A DNA stretch of 10,677 nucleotides from Bifidobacteriaceae bacterium (GCA_031266115.1 JAISBQ010000107.1:1-10677); one strand, 5' to 3'. Counted from the first letter of the stretch, positions 1 through 6,506 are shown. The notes: generated by a model from the letters alone, not told the origin. Numbers and translations: made by a program.

Positions 1-288
1 GGTCTGGCTGGCGATATTGGCCAGTGCTGCGCCGCGTTCCTGGAGCAGGGCTGATGTCGCCACAAGGTGCCCGTCTACCGCGTCTTGCCAGGTCACGCCC
101 GCCACGCCGATCACCACGACGGGTGCATCGTCACTCGCCGAGATCGATGCGAGGTGGGAGGAGGTACCAGGCGCCGCGGTAGCCGCCGAGATCCGCGAAA
201 CGCTCGCCGTGGGTAACGCGGCCGCTGCTGTCCACGCCGGCCCCCCGAGCGCCGCGACAACCAGAAGGCCGACCCCGACGCGCCACAC
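1..288 (-). CDS. Secreted conserved protein, N-terminal fragment (cut by window edge)
   Basis: The minus strand reads open to the left edge, so only about 96 N-terminal residues are present. The start chosen is GTG at 288-286, preceded by AAGGG four bases upstream; an in-frame GTG at 312-310 is the alternative. The N-terminus is a typical signal peptide or single membrane segment: a basic start (VWRVG), a hydrophobic core (VGLLVVAALGG), then small residues (AWTAAAALP). A Ser/Ala-rich linker follows, then a beta strand and turn, VVVIGVAGVTWQDA, and GAALANIASQT. From memory of the family, this pattern resembles the start of a secreted actinobacterial conserved protein with an alkaline-phosphatase-like fold (V-G-x-x-G-x-x-W-x-D), but the catalytic part lies outside the window, so no function is assigned. 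It is divergent from pheA with about 280 bp between the starts. Confidence 0.55.
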   Translation of the reverse strand, partial: MWRVGVGLLVVAALGGPAWTAAAALPTASVSRISAATAAPGTSSHLASISASDDAPVVVIGVAGVTWQDAVDGHLVATSALLQERGAALANIASQT

Positions 289-422
289 GGTTCCCTTCAG
301 GCAAGGAGGCACGACCCTGAGCCTAAGCCTTGGTGGCTGCCGCGGCGCGGTGGGCGCAAGTGCGGGGACACCATCGGCGTCGGGAGGGGCGCATGGCGGC
401 GCCTCCAACGGGGGAATCCTTC

Positions 423-483
423 GTCGAGTTTCAGGTTCGAGGGCTCGAATGGCCGGTTTCGGCCCGGAAACCTGAAACTCGAC
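423..483. repeat. Interspersed hairpin repeat, copy A
   Basis: Perfect 15-bp inverted arms at 423-437 (GTCGAGTTTCAGGTT) and 469-483 enclose a 31-nt interior. The interior holds a second perfect hairpin, TTCGAG/CTCGAA at 436-449, and the word GGCCGGTT at 451-458. The arm outline (CGAGTT..AG.TTT) and the central GGCCGGTT recur in the element at 5960-6016, so the two look like divergent members of one family. It lies between two divergent genes, so it is not a simple terminator. No T-run follows it. Confidence 0.7.
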
Positions 484-557
484 AATCTCGATGCGCTCCC
501 ACGACAACACCGGCCGCCTCGGATGGTTTGGGCGCCGCGCGTGGGAACGGGCGGCGC

Positions 558-563
558 TAGGCT
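558..563 (+). promoter_or_regulatory. Candidate -10 hexamer for leaderless pheA
   Basis: TAGGCT fits the actinobacterial TANNNT -10 form. Six bases separate it from the pheA GTG at 570, so the expected transcription start falls on the start codon. No convincing Shine-Dalgarno sequence precedes the GTG and no clear -35 box is visible at the usual spacing. The same hexamer occurs at 6413-6418 upstream of the large LRV-type gene. This is inferred from position and sequence only. Confidence 0.45.
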
Positions 564-569
564 TCGCGG

Positions 570-1574
570 GTGCTTGATCGTTACGCCTACCTCGGCCCCG
601 CCGGAACCTTCACGGAGGCGGCGCTGCGACAGGTTGTCGGCCCTGACAGCGCCACTTGTCTGCCGCATATCGATGTCGTCTCGGCTATCGAGGCTGTCCG
701 GGAGGGCGAGGCGGAGTACGCCGTGGTCGCCATTGAGAACTCCGTCGAGGGTGGCGTGACCACCGTCCTGGACACCCTCGCCGCGGGCTCCCCCCTGGTG
801 ATCCTCCGCGAGATGCTCGTGCCCGTGTCGTTCGCGCTCGCGGGTCTGCCGAGCCAATCGCTGGACGCGGTCCGGCGGATCGCTGCGCATCCACACGCGT
901 GGGCGCAGTGCCGCGCGTGGATTCACCGGAACCTGCCCCGCGCATGGCATGTCCCGGCATCGTCCAACACGGCAGCGGCAGCAGCGTTCGCGGATGCCCT
1001 AGCCATGCACGATGACGCCCCCCACACCACGGCGGATTCCACGCCTGAGGTGATGTCCGGCATCGTCCAGCGGCTGGGGTTCGATGCGGCATTGGTGCCG
1101 CCGATGGCGGTGGCTCACTACGGGCTGACGGCGTTAGCCGAGGGCGTGGCGGACAACCCGGACGCAGTGACACGGTTCGTGCTGGTGGGACCGCCCGGAC
1201 AGACCCCGCCGGCCACTGGGGCGGACAAGACCACCCTCCAGGTGCACCTGCCGGCTGAACGGGCCGGAGCGTTGCTGGAGATGCTCGAACACTTCGCGAC
1301 GCGTGGCATCAACCTGACACGAATCGAATCGCGGCCCAGCGGCGTGGCGCTCGGGAGGTACTCGTTCTCGATCGACGCCGAGGGCCACATCGCCGACGCC
1401 CGGATGGCCGAGGCGATGATCGGGTTGCATCGCTTCTCGCCCCTCGTGCGCTATATGGGCTCCTATCCGATGGCCGGCGGCGGGGCATCGCCGTTGAAGG
1501 AAGGAACCCATGACGCGGACTTCGCCGCCGCCCACGCATGGATCGACGCTGTGCGCCGGGGCGAGACGGTCTGA
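570..1574 (+). CDS. pheA: Prephenate dehydratase
   Basis: Converts prephenate to phenylpyruvate, water and CO2 in cytosolic phenylalanine synthesis. The 334-residue protein opens with YAYLGPAGTFTEAAL (6-19), the family's N-terminal signature, followed by VVAIENSVEGGV (52-63) and the catalytic T-R-F triplet at 201-203. A C-terminal ACT domain starts near 221 and shows both phenylalanine-binding motifs, GALL (233-236) and ESRP (253-256), so feedback control by phenylalanine is expected. There is no chorismate mutase domain, so this is the monofunctional actinobacterial type, slightly longer than usual because of a hydrophilic insert near 143-165 and a C-terminal tail of about 30 residues. GTG start: the protein begins MLDRYAYLG, leaving almost no room for a later start, and a -10-like hexamer sits directly upstream. 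It converges on the lipid kinase gene. Confidence 0.95.
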   Translation: MLDRYAYLGPAGTFTEAALRQVVGPDSATCLPHIDVVSAIEAVREGEAEYAVVAIENSVEGGVTTVLDTLAAGSPLVILREMLVPVSFALAGLPSQSLDAVRRIAAHPHAWAQCRAWIHRNLPRAWHVPASSNTAAAAAFADALAMHDDAPHTTADSTPEVMSGIVQRLGFDAALVPPMAVAHYGLTALAEGVADNPDAVTRFVLVGPPGQTPPATGADKTTLQVHLPAERAGALLEMLEHFATRGINLTRIESRPSGVALGRYSFSIDAEGHIADARMAEAMIGLHRFSPLVRYMGSYPMAGGGASPLKEGTHDADFAAAHAWIDAVRRGETV

Positions 1575-1588
1575 GCCGCTGCTGTTTC

Positions 1589-1665
1589 GGCGAGCCCGAG
1601 CCTTCGAGTCCCCGGGAGGGCGGATTTGCTGCCCGAACTCTTGGGTTCGGCGGCTCTTGCTCGCC
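1589..1665. terminator. Structured convergent intergenic region, possible bidirectional terminator
   Basis: Between the converging stop codons, GGCGAGCCCGAGCC (1589-1602) can pair with GGCTCTTGCTCGCC (1652-1665) at 12 of 14 positions. Nested inside are GGGC/GCCC (1618-1621 with 1631-1634) or, as an alternative, CCGAAC/GTTCGG (1633-1638 with 1645-1650). No T-tract follows on either strand, so intrinsic termination is inferred from position and symmetry only. Confidence 0.35.
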
Positions 1666-1677
1666 CTTCGGGGTGTT

Positions 1678-2751
1678 TCAGCGGACTCGCACCGTGAGGG
1701 CGCGGGGGGCGACGCGGACGCTCAGTTCGCTCGCCTCGCCGATCAGTTCGCCGTCGATCTGGAGCAGGGGTGCGCCATCGGCGACCACGTGGATGCGGCT
1801 TCCCTGGTCGTAGACCAGGCGACCCATGGCGAATGTCGGCAGGTTCTTGACGCCAAGACCCTGAAGACCCACTTGGGTGGCGAGCGACGCCCACCCCACG
1901 AGCCCCGCCCGGACATCCGCCATGGCCAGATCGACCAGGCCATCGTCGATCCGCGCGTCGGGCAGCAGCCGCAGACCGGCCGGGAGCCGCCCACAATTGC
2001 CGATCATGATGGACCGTGCAGACAGCGACCGGATGAAATCGTCCACGGCGACAGTGGCCTTGAGCCGCGGCCCCTTGAGATTCTGCATCCCGGACATGAA
2101 ATAGGCCGGCCATCCGACTCTCGCCTTCCATTCCGGGTCCGTGTCCGAGACCATCGCCGCGTCGAAGCCGAGCCCCGCGATGACGAGGAACACCTCGTCT
2201 TCCACCACGGTCCCGCCCCTGCGGCTTACGGCCGTGATGCGGCCCACATCCACGCGCCGATCCCGCCCGTCCAGGGCAACACGCATCGCTGCCGGAACCC
2301 CAGCGAGGGGGATTCCCAAGTTGCGGGCGAGGAGGTTGCCTGTGCCCGCGGGCACGATCCCCAGCGGTACCCGCGTGCCGGTGAGCGCGCCGGCCACCGC
2401 CCTGACTGTGCCATCGCCGCCGGCCGCGACAACGAGGGTGGCGCCGGCGTCCACCGCTGCGGTCGCCTGGGCGGTCCCAGGTGAGGATCGCTCGGTAAAC
2501 CACCAGGTGGGCTCGCCATAGCCGTGGTGGTCGGCCGCCGCGTGCGTGACCTGCCGGAACGCCTCGACATCCACCTTGGTCGGGTTGACGACGATGGCGA
2601 GGCGCGGTCCAGCGGCCTGGCGGTGACCCTTGCGGGTGAGGGTCAGTTCGCGTCGCGTGCGACGCAGCGCTCGGTGCGTCCGTATCGCCGCGCCGACCCC
2701 TCCGGCACCCACCAGCACGCCGCCGATGGCGGTCCAGGTCTCTGGCCCCAT
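1678..2751 (-). CDS. Diacylglycerol kinase family (YegS/BmrU-like) lipid kinase
   Basis: Probably an ATP-dependent lipid kinase (diacylglycerol or a related lipid to its phosphate) at the cytoplasmic membrane. The 357-residue protein has one N-terminal hydrophobic helix (about 5-24, TAIGGVLVGAGGVGAAI), a basic linker, then the DAGKc domain: LAIVVNPTK (51-59), the nucleotide-loop motif GGDGT (111-115) and IVPAGTGNLLARNL (132-145). The C-terminal beta-sandwich half carries DARIDDGLVDL (265-275) and the conserved IDGE (332-335). The ATG start at 2751-2749 has GAGG about 11 bases upstream; the frame stays open to 3174, but the extra residues run through hairpin repeats and look non-coding. It lies alone between pheA (convergent) and serS (divergent). 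The exact lipid substrate cannot be read from sequence. Confidence 0.9.
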   Translation of the reverse strand: MGPETWTAIGGVLVGAGGVGAAIRTHRALRRTRRELTLTRKGHRQAAGPRLAIVVNPTKVDVEAFRQVTHAAADHHGYGEPTWWFTERSSPGTAQATAAVDAGATLVVAAGGDGTVRAVAGALTGTRVPLGIVPAGTGNLLARNLGIPLAGVPAAMRVALDGRDRRVDVGRITAVSRRGGTVVEDEVFLVIAGLGFDAAMVSDTDPEWKARVGWPAYFMSGMQNLKGPRLKATVAVDDFIRSLSARSIMIGNCGRLPAGLRLLPDARIDDGLVDLAMADVRAGLVGWASLATQVGLQGLGVKNLPTFAMGRLVYDQGSRIHVVADGAPLLQIDGELIGEASELSVRVAPRALTVRVR

Positions 2752-2877
2752 GTCGCCATTGTCCTCTGCCGCCAGGTGTCTGGTGTGCAGGTGGCATCCC
2801 AATTGCCCCCGAAGGTGACACTCGACAGTCTGGTCGGCCTCATGGAACACCCAGACGAGGTGACGTGGCGGGCGGTG

Positions 2878-2934
2878 AGTGCCAAACCCGCGCCAACAGA
2901 CCACGGCAGGGTGTGTTGGCACGGGTCCGGCACT
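2878..2934 (-). repeat. Hairpin repeat, copy 1 (folds best as minus-strand RNA)
   Basis: Arms 2880-2898 (TGCCAAACCCGCGCCAACA) and 2914-2932 are near-perfect inverted repeats; two further pairs extend the stem to 2878/2934. Three positions depart from perfect symmetry. On the plus strand all three are A-C mismatches, while on the minus strand all three become G-U wobble pairs, giving a fully paired stem with a 15-nt loop. The repeat lies about 130-180 nt upstream of the lipid kinase start, on its sense strand. Confidence 0.75.
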
Positions 2935-2963
2935 ACAGGTGATTGATGCGGGTTTGAGTGTCT

Positions 2964-2993
2964 TGTATCGCCCCAGGTCACAGCGCTGGTCAA
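2964..2993 (-). promoter_or_regulatory. Weak promoter candidate for the lipid kinase gene
   Basis: On the minus strand, TTGACC (2993-2988, in a TTTTTGACC context) is followed after 18 bases by GATACA (2969-2964), a poor -10. A start near 2957 would give a leader of about 205 nt containing hairpin copy 1 ahead of the lipid kinase ATG. The -35 match is good and the -10 match is weak. Confidence 0.25.
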
Positions 2994-3013
2994 AAAGCCG
3001 TCGGATCCAGGTG

Positions 3014-3069
3014 AGTGCCAAACCCGCGCCAACAGGCCGCGACCGGGTGTGTTGGCACGGGTTCGGCAT
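3014..3069 (-). repeat. Hairpin repeat, copy 2 (folds best as minus-strand RNA)
   Basis: This is a second copy of the element at 2878-2934, 136 bp away in the same orientation. The first 25 bases (from GTGAGTGCC at 3011) are identical to copy 1. Arms are 3016-3034 and 3050-3068. Most differences between the copies fall in the loop; the one change inside the right arm (T for C) keeps pairing on the minus strand. Two arm asymmetries are again G-U wobbles when read as minus-strand RNA. Confidence 0.75.
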
Positions 3070-3347
3070 CGTGCACGTGCGCTGAGGTGCCAACGCCCAA
3101 GGTCCAGCACCCCAACCCCGCGGGCCAAGCTCTGATTCACAGCGATGCCCATACCGGTGTGTTGCCGCCCGCACGCCGGCCGCGTCGACTCAGCCGTTGG
3201 CTTCGGCGAAGGTCAGGCAGGAGTCGCCGCCCGCCAGCGGGCAGGATTCGATGGCGAGGAAGACCAGATTCTGCCCAGAACCGCGGTATGCAGCGCCGCA
3301 TCACCCCTCAGTGGCCGTTGGGGAATCCCGAGGCGCCCGCGGGCGGA

Positions 3348-3368
3348 TCCGATAGCGCCGCTATCGGA
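3348..3368. promoter_or_regulatory. 21-bp palindrome, possible operator
   Basis: TCCGATAGCG (3348-3357), one central C, then its exact complement in reverse (3359-3368). A further GCGGG/CCCGC pair flanks it across a small internal loop. It lies about 110-130 bp upstream of the serS start. A symmetric site of this length with a one-base centre is more like a regulator binding site than an RNA hairpin, whose loop would be too tight. The regulator is unknown. Confidence 0.5.
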
Positions 3369-3462
3369 CGACCCGCCGTCTTGCGATCCACCACGCCTGG
3401 CACATCCTCGGCTCATCGCCACGGGGTTCCCGCACCAGGGACGGCTGCTCCCCATCCACCGG

Positions 3463-3468
3463 TATCCT
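3463..3468 (+). promoter_or_regulatory. Candidate -10 hexamer for leaderless serS
   Basis: TATCCT (TANNNT form) ends seven bases before the serS GTG at 3476, so the predicted transcript starts at or one base before the start codon. No Shine-Dalgarno sequence is present in the GC-rich stretch ahead of the GTG. No convincing -35 box is visible. Confidence 0.5.
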
Positions 3469-3475
3469 CGCCGGT

Positions 3476-4765
3476 GTGATTGACCTGAAGATTCTGCGCG
3501 AGAATCCGGGCATCGCACGGCAGTCCCAGCGGGCCCGTGGCGACGACCCGGCATTGGTGGACCAGATTCTGGAGGCGGACCGCCGTCATCGTGCGGCGTT
3601 GACGGCCTATGAGACCCAGCGGGCCTCTCAGCGGGAGCTCGGCAAGCGCGTGGCCAAGGCGGCGGGTGCGGACAAGGCGGCGTTGGTGGCGCAGGCCAGG
3701 GAACTCGCAGACAGCGTCAAGGCTCGTCAGGCGGAGACCGAGGCCGCCGCTGACAAGGTGACGGCGCTCACGCTGCGGCTGCCCAACCTGGTGGAAGACG
3801 GGGCACCGTCAGGGGACGAGACCGCCTTCGAGGTGGTGCGCACCGTGGGGACGCCGCGGAATTTCGAAGCGGAGGGATTCGCGCCGCGCGGCCACGACGA
3901 GCTTGGCCAGGCGATCGGGGCGTTCGATACGGACAGGGGCGCCAAGGTTTCCGGGGCCCGCTTCTACTTCCTGACCGGACCTGGGGCGAGGCTGGAACTG
4001 GCGTTGCTCGGCCTCGCGATGCGCCGGGCGGTCGCGGAGGGATTCATCCCCATGGTGACGCCCACGCTGGTCAAGCCGAACATCATGCAGGGCACGGGTT
4101 TTCTCGGCGCGCACGCCGACGAGGTCTACTACCTTCCGGCCGACGAGTTGTATCTCACCGGCACCTCGGAGGTAGCGCTCGCGGGCTATCGCAGTGGGGA
4201 AATCCTCGATCTTGGCGCCGGTCCGCAGCGCTTGGCGGGATGGTCGGCGTGCTATCGGCGCGAGGCCGGGTCCTATGGCAAAGACACGCGAGGCATTTTC
4301 CGTGTTCACCAGTTCCACAAGGTTGAGATGTTCGTGTTCACCCGCCAGGAAGACGCCCATGAGGAGCATCTGCGGCTACTCGCCTTCGAGGAGGAGATGC
4401 TCCAAGCCATCGATTTGCCCTACCGGGTGATTGATGTCGCAGCCGGCGATCTCGGCTCCTCGGCCGCCCGCAAGTACGACTGTGAGGCATGGATCCCCAG
4501 CCAGTCTCGTTATCGCGAGTTGACCTCAACCTCCAACTGCACCACGTTCCAGGCGCGGCGCCTCGGCATCCGCGAACGCGACCCCGGCGCGGACGGGACC
4601 CTCACCCGCGCCGTCGCCACGCTCAACGGCACGCTTGCCACCACCAGGTGGATCGTCGCGATTCTCGAGAACAACCAGCAGGCGGACGGTTCGGTGGTGG
4701 TTCCCGAGGCGCTGAGGGCGGACGTGGGGACGGACATCCTGCCGACGATCACGGCCCTCGCGTGA
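3476..4765 (+). CDS. serS: Seryl-tRNA synthetase
   Basis: Charges tRNA-Ser with serine in the cytosol (class II synthetase). The 429-residue protein has the usual bacterial length. It starts with the family's typical MIDLKILRENP; residues about 28-100 form the charged, heptad-like antiparallel coiled-coil arm that grips the tRNA long variable arm. The catalytic domain shows TGTSEV (228-233), class II motif 2 in FRVHQFHKVEMF (275-286) with its arginine, ELTSTSNCTTFQARR (348-362), and motif 3 in the segment NGTLATTRWIVAILENNQ (384-401) with its conserved arginine at 391. No key residue is missing. GTG start chosen because MIDL is the family N-terminus; the transcript appears leaderless. Its TGA overlaps the GTG of the next gene in GTGA, so the two are probably co-transcribed and translationally coupled. 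Confidence 0.97.
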   Translation: MIDLKILRENPGIARQSQRARGDDPALVDQILEADRRHRAALTAYETQRASQRELGKRVAKAAGADKAALVAQARELADSVKARQAETEAAADKVTALTLRLPNLVEDGAPSGDETAFEVVRTVGTPRNFEAEGFAPRGHDELGQAIGAFDTDRGAKVSGARFYFLTGPGARLELALLGLAMRRAVAEGFIPMVTPTLVKPNIMQGTGFLGAHADEVYYLPADELYLTGTSEVALAGYRSGEILDLGAGPQRLAGWSACYRREAGSYGKDTRGIFRVHQFHKVEMFVFTRQEDAHEEHLRLLAFEEEMLQAIDLPYRVIDVAAGDLGSSAARKYDCEAWIPSQSRYRELTSTSNCTTFQARRLGIRERDPGADGTLTRAVATLNGTLATTRWIVAILENNQQADGSVVVPEALRADVGTDILPTITALA

Positions 4766-5931
4766 CGGGACCGGACCACCAGACTGGGGCGGGGTTCCCG
4801 CCTGTTGCGCCGGCTGTGGCGTGGCCGCCTGGGGTGGGATGTCGGGCTGGGGCGAGGCTCTCGTCAGCTGCGGGGCTTCCGTTTGCTGCACCGGCTGGGC
4901 CGTCGCCGTCCGGGGTGGTGCCCTGTGCTGGGACGGGAGATCGGTCTGGTGTGCCGGCTGTGGGGCCTTCGCCCGTCGCGGGACCCCTGGCTACTGCATC
5001 GTCTGCGCCGTCGCCGGCTGGGGCAGTGCCCCGTGCTGAGGCAGGAAGCCGGCGGGCTCACGGCGAGGTGGTCGCGCACCTGCCAGATTCCGGCGCTCGC
5101 CCCCACCACGATCCGGCCGCCGTGGGCATGGTCGCGCTGGATGTTGACGGAACTCTTACGCAGTCCGGCGACGTCATCTCGGCTCCGGTGTGCGCGGCGG
5201 TCGCCCAACTCGTGGCAGCCGGCATCCACCCGGTTCTGGCGACGGGTCGAGCCGTGCCTGGCGCGCTGGTGGCCGCGGGTGTCTTGGGCCTGCAGGAGGG
5301 GTGGGCGGTATGCAGCAATGGGGCTGTCATCGTCCGCTTGACACCTGGAGTGGGCGAGGGGTTCGAGGTGACGGATGCGGTCGTGTTCGATCCGGCCGAG
5401 GCGCTTGATCCGATCCGCCGCGCTGTGCCGGACGCCCTGTTCGCGGTGGAAGACGTGGGTCGAGGTTGGCGTGGGACGGCGGAGTTTCCCGCGGGTGAAC
5501 TGCATGGACGCTTCGATGTGGTGAGCTACGCGGAGGTAGTGGCGAGCCCGGCCACACGAGTGGTTGTCCGAGCTCTCGACCTGACGGCGCAGGAATTGTC
5601 GGCGATAGCAGGGGCGGTCACGCTGCCGTGCGTGACGTATGAGATCGGCTGGTCGGCATGGATGGACGTGACCGCGCCGGGCGTCACCAAGGCCAGTGGG
5701 CTGGAGGTGGTGCGCTCGCGCCTGGGCATCGAGCCGACCGGCACCGTCGCCATCGGGGACGGCTCCAACGACATCCCGATGCTGCGCTGGGCGTCGCGGG
5801 GGGTCGCGATGGGCGGGTCTTCCCCAGCGGTCCTCGCTGCGGCCACGCAGGAAGCTCCCCCCGCAGCCGCCGATGGCGTCGCAACCATCATCGCCTCCAT
5901 CCTCGCCGGTGCCCGCGGCCCGGCGGCGTAA
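4762..5931 (+). CDS. HAD superfamily (Cof-type) phosphatase with Ala/Pro-rich N-terminal extension
   Basis: Probable cytosolic phosphohydrolase of sugar phosphates or similar small substrates; the substrate cannot be predicted. Starting at GTG 4762 (4-nt overlap with serS) the protein has 389 residues. The HAD core starts near residue 123 (ATG at 5128): motif I VALDVDGTL (124-132), motif II in VLATGR (158-163), SNG (185-187), motif III lysine in GVTKASGLE (308-316) and motif IV IGDGSNDIPML (331-341), with a C2-type cap between. From 5128 alone it would be 267 residues, the usual Cof length, so residues 1-122 are extra: low-complexity Ala/Pro/Gly/Ser sequence built from three imperfect repeats. 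No good Shine-Dalgarno sequence precedes 5128. The overlap start and the stop-free frame favour the long form, but the short form is possible. A serS-HAD neighbourhood is familiar in actinobacteria. Confidence 0.85.
   Translation: MTGPDHQTGAGFPPVAPAVAWPPGVGCRAGARLSSAAGLPFAAPAGPSPSGVVPCAGTGDRSGVPAVGPSPVAGPLATASSAPSPAGAVPRAEAGSRRAHGEVVAHLPDSGARPHHDPAAVGMVALDVDGTLTQSGDVISAPVCAAVAQLVAAGIHPVLATGRAVPGALVAAGVLGLQEGWAVCSNGAVIVRLTPGVGEGFEVTDAVVFDPAEALDPIRRAVPDALFAVEDVGRGWRGTAEFPAGELHGRFDVVSYAEVVASPATRVVVRALDLTAQELSAIAGAVTLPCVTYEIGWSAWMDVTAPGVTKASGLEVVRSRLGIEPTGTVAIGDGSNDIPMLRWASRGVAMGGSSPAVLAAATQEAPPAAADGVATIIASILAGARGPAA
4805..5052 (+). repeat. Three imperfect 58-bp direct repeats in the HAD extension
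   Basis: Units begin at about 4805, 4886 and 4994. The second and third are clearest: CTGCACCGGCTGGGCCGTCG at 4886 against CTGCATCGTCTGCGCCGTCG at 4994, with similarity continuing about 58 bases; the first is more diverged. Offsets are 81 and 108 nt, both multiples of 27, so the HAD frame is kept across units. The encoded segments share a P-S-P-x-G-x-V-P-type pattern. Confidence 0.6.
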
Positions 5932-5959
5932 CGGTGGGGGACCTGAGCGCGCTGTTCGC

Positions 5960-6016
5960 CGAGTTGAGCGTTTGGGTCGCCAGAGGGCCGGTTCTGCTAC
6001 TCAAACGCTCAACTCG
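5960..6016. repeat. Interspersed hairpin repeat, copy B
   Basis: Perfect 15-bp arms CGAGTTGAGCGTTTG (5960-5974) and its complement (6002-6016), extended inward to 18 pairs with one G-U on the plus strand. The loop contains GGCCGGTT (5986-5993), the same word at nearly the same position as in copy A (423-483). It begins 29 nt after the HAD stop, so it could also act as a transcription terminator here, although no T-run follows. A single arm recurs at 10003-10016. Confidence 0.75.
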
Positions 6017-6043
6017 ACGGGTCTAAGGGCCCCAGAGGTTGTC

Positions 6044-6071
6044 CAGTTGAGGGTTTGGGTACCCAAACGCC
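6044..6071. repeat. 16-bp perfect palindrome in a degenerate repeat arm
   Basis: GTTTGGGTACCCAAAC at 6053-6068 is perfectly self-complementary with no loop. The bases leading into it (AGTTGAGGGTTTGGGT, 6045-6060) match the left arm of copy B at nearly every position, and CAAACGC on its right side resembles the copy B right arm. It may be a collapsed third member of the family in which most of the interior has been lost. Confidence 0.55.
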
Positions 6072-6412
6072 CGGATCTGCGACTCGAACCCCGGGCTCGG
6101 CGACACCAACCGACCTAAGTGGGGCAGCGGCCTCTCGCCGGTGGCGAGATGGGGGGGCCGGCGGGATCGCGGTGACAGTGGCCACATCGCAGGTGGTGCA
6201 GCGAAGGTGGCACGGCAGCCAGCGGATCGACGTTGGAGGTCGGTCGAGCGGTGAACGCGCAGGTGATGAACCTGGCACGAGCGGTTGACGGCGGCGAGCG
6301 GGCGGCGGGACGGGGGTGGCGATTAGGTGATCTGAGTCGCGATTGTCGACCCTTGAACACATCAAAGGTGCCCGATCAGGCACATGGGGCAGCAAATCGC
6401 CGCCTTGGGGAC

Positions 6413-6418
6413 TAGGCT
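6413..6418 (+). promoter_or_regulatory. Candidate -10 hexamer upstream of the LRV-type gene
   Basis: TAGGCT, the same hexamer seen ahead of pheA. It would start a transcript near 6423-6426, leaving a leader of about 80 nt before the ATG at 6507. A GTG at 6425 opens a 22-codon frame ending in TGA at 6491-6493, overlapping the GAGGA ribosome site; a GTG at 6423 is in frame with the large gene. No clear -35 box is seen. Confidence 0.3.
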
Positions 6419-6506
6419 CCCAGTGTGCCACGTGACGCTCCTGCCGCAGGGTGCGTCCGGTGGCCAACGCCTTGCCCGGCCGTTCAAACGTGAGGAAACC
6501 ACAACG

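Larger units (their letters stand above)
2752..3475. other. Gene-free region between divergent lipid kinase gene and serS
   Basis: About 720 bp without a convincing gene. It contains two copies of a 60-bp hairpin repeat (2875-2934 and 3011-3070), a weak promoter-like pair reading toward the lipid kinase gene, a 21-bp palindrome (3348-3368) and the serS -10 hexamer. Open frames crossing it are built from the hairpin repeats and lack start signals. On the minus strand, 3300-3190 reads as 36 codons ending in TGA with coding-like third positions in the last 25 codons and no start codon; this may be a gene remnant. Confidence 0.6.
5932..6506. other. Gene-free region between the HAD gene and the LRV-type gene
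   Basis: About 575 bp. The first 140 bp hold the interspersed hairpin repeat copy B and a 16-bp perfect palindrome. From about 6120 to 6400 I see no gene; short open frames on the minus strand have scattered Cys/His pairs but appear in two competing frames and lack a ribosome site. The last 95 bp hold a TAGGCT hexamer and the Shine-Dalgarno sequence of the next gene. Confidence 0.55.

Noticed and set aside
17..475. Plus-strand 152-codon frame at the left edge
   Set aside because: The minus strand over the same bases encodes a clear signal peptide, while the plus frame runs into hairpin copy A and has Thr/Pro/Ser shadow composition.
2752..3174. N-terminal extension of the lipid kinase by 141 codons
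   Set aside because: The extra codons run through both hairpin repeats and show no domain or start signal; the family N-terminus is satisfied from ATG 2751.
3302..3475. T-box or other riboswitch ahead of serS
   Set aside because: The serS transcript appears to be leaderless, so there is no leader to hold one, and no T-box core sequence is seen.
2879..3479. Plus-strand open frames starting MPNPRQQ
   Set aside because: They begin inside the hairpin repeats, which is why two unrelated frames share the same N-terminus, and they have Arg/Pro-rich shadow composition.
4805..5341. Arg/Leu-rich plus-strand frame with regular LHRLRRRR-like units
   Set aside because: The regularity comes from the DNA repeats. 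The frame overlaps the HAD core, where the HAD frame is clearly the coding one.
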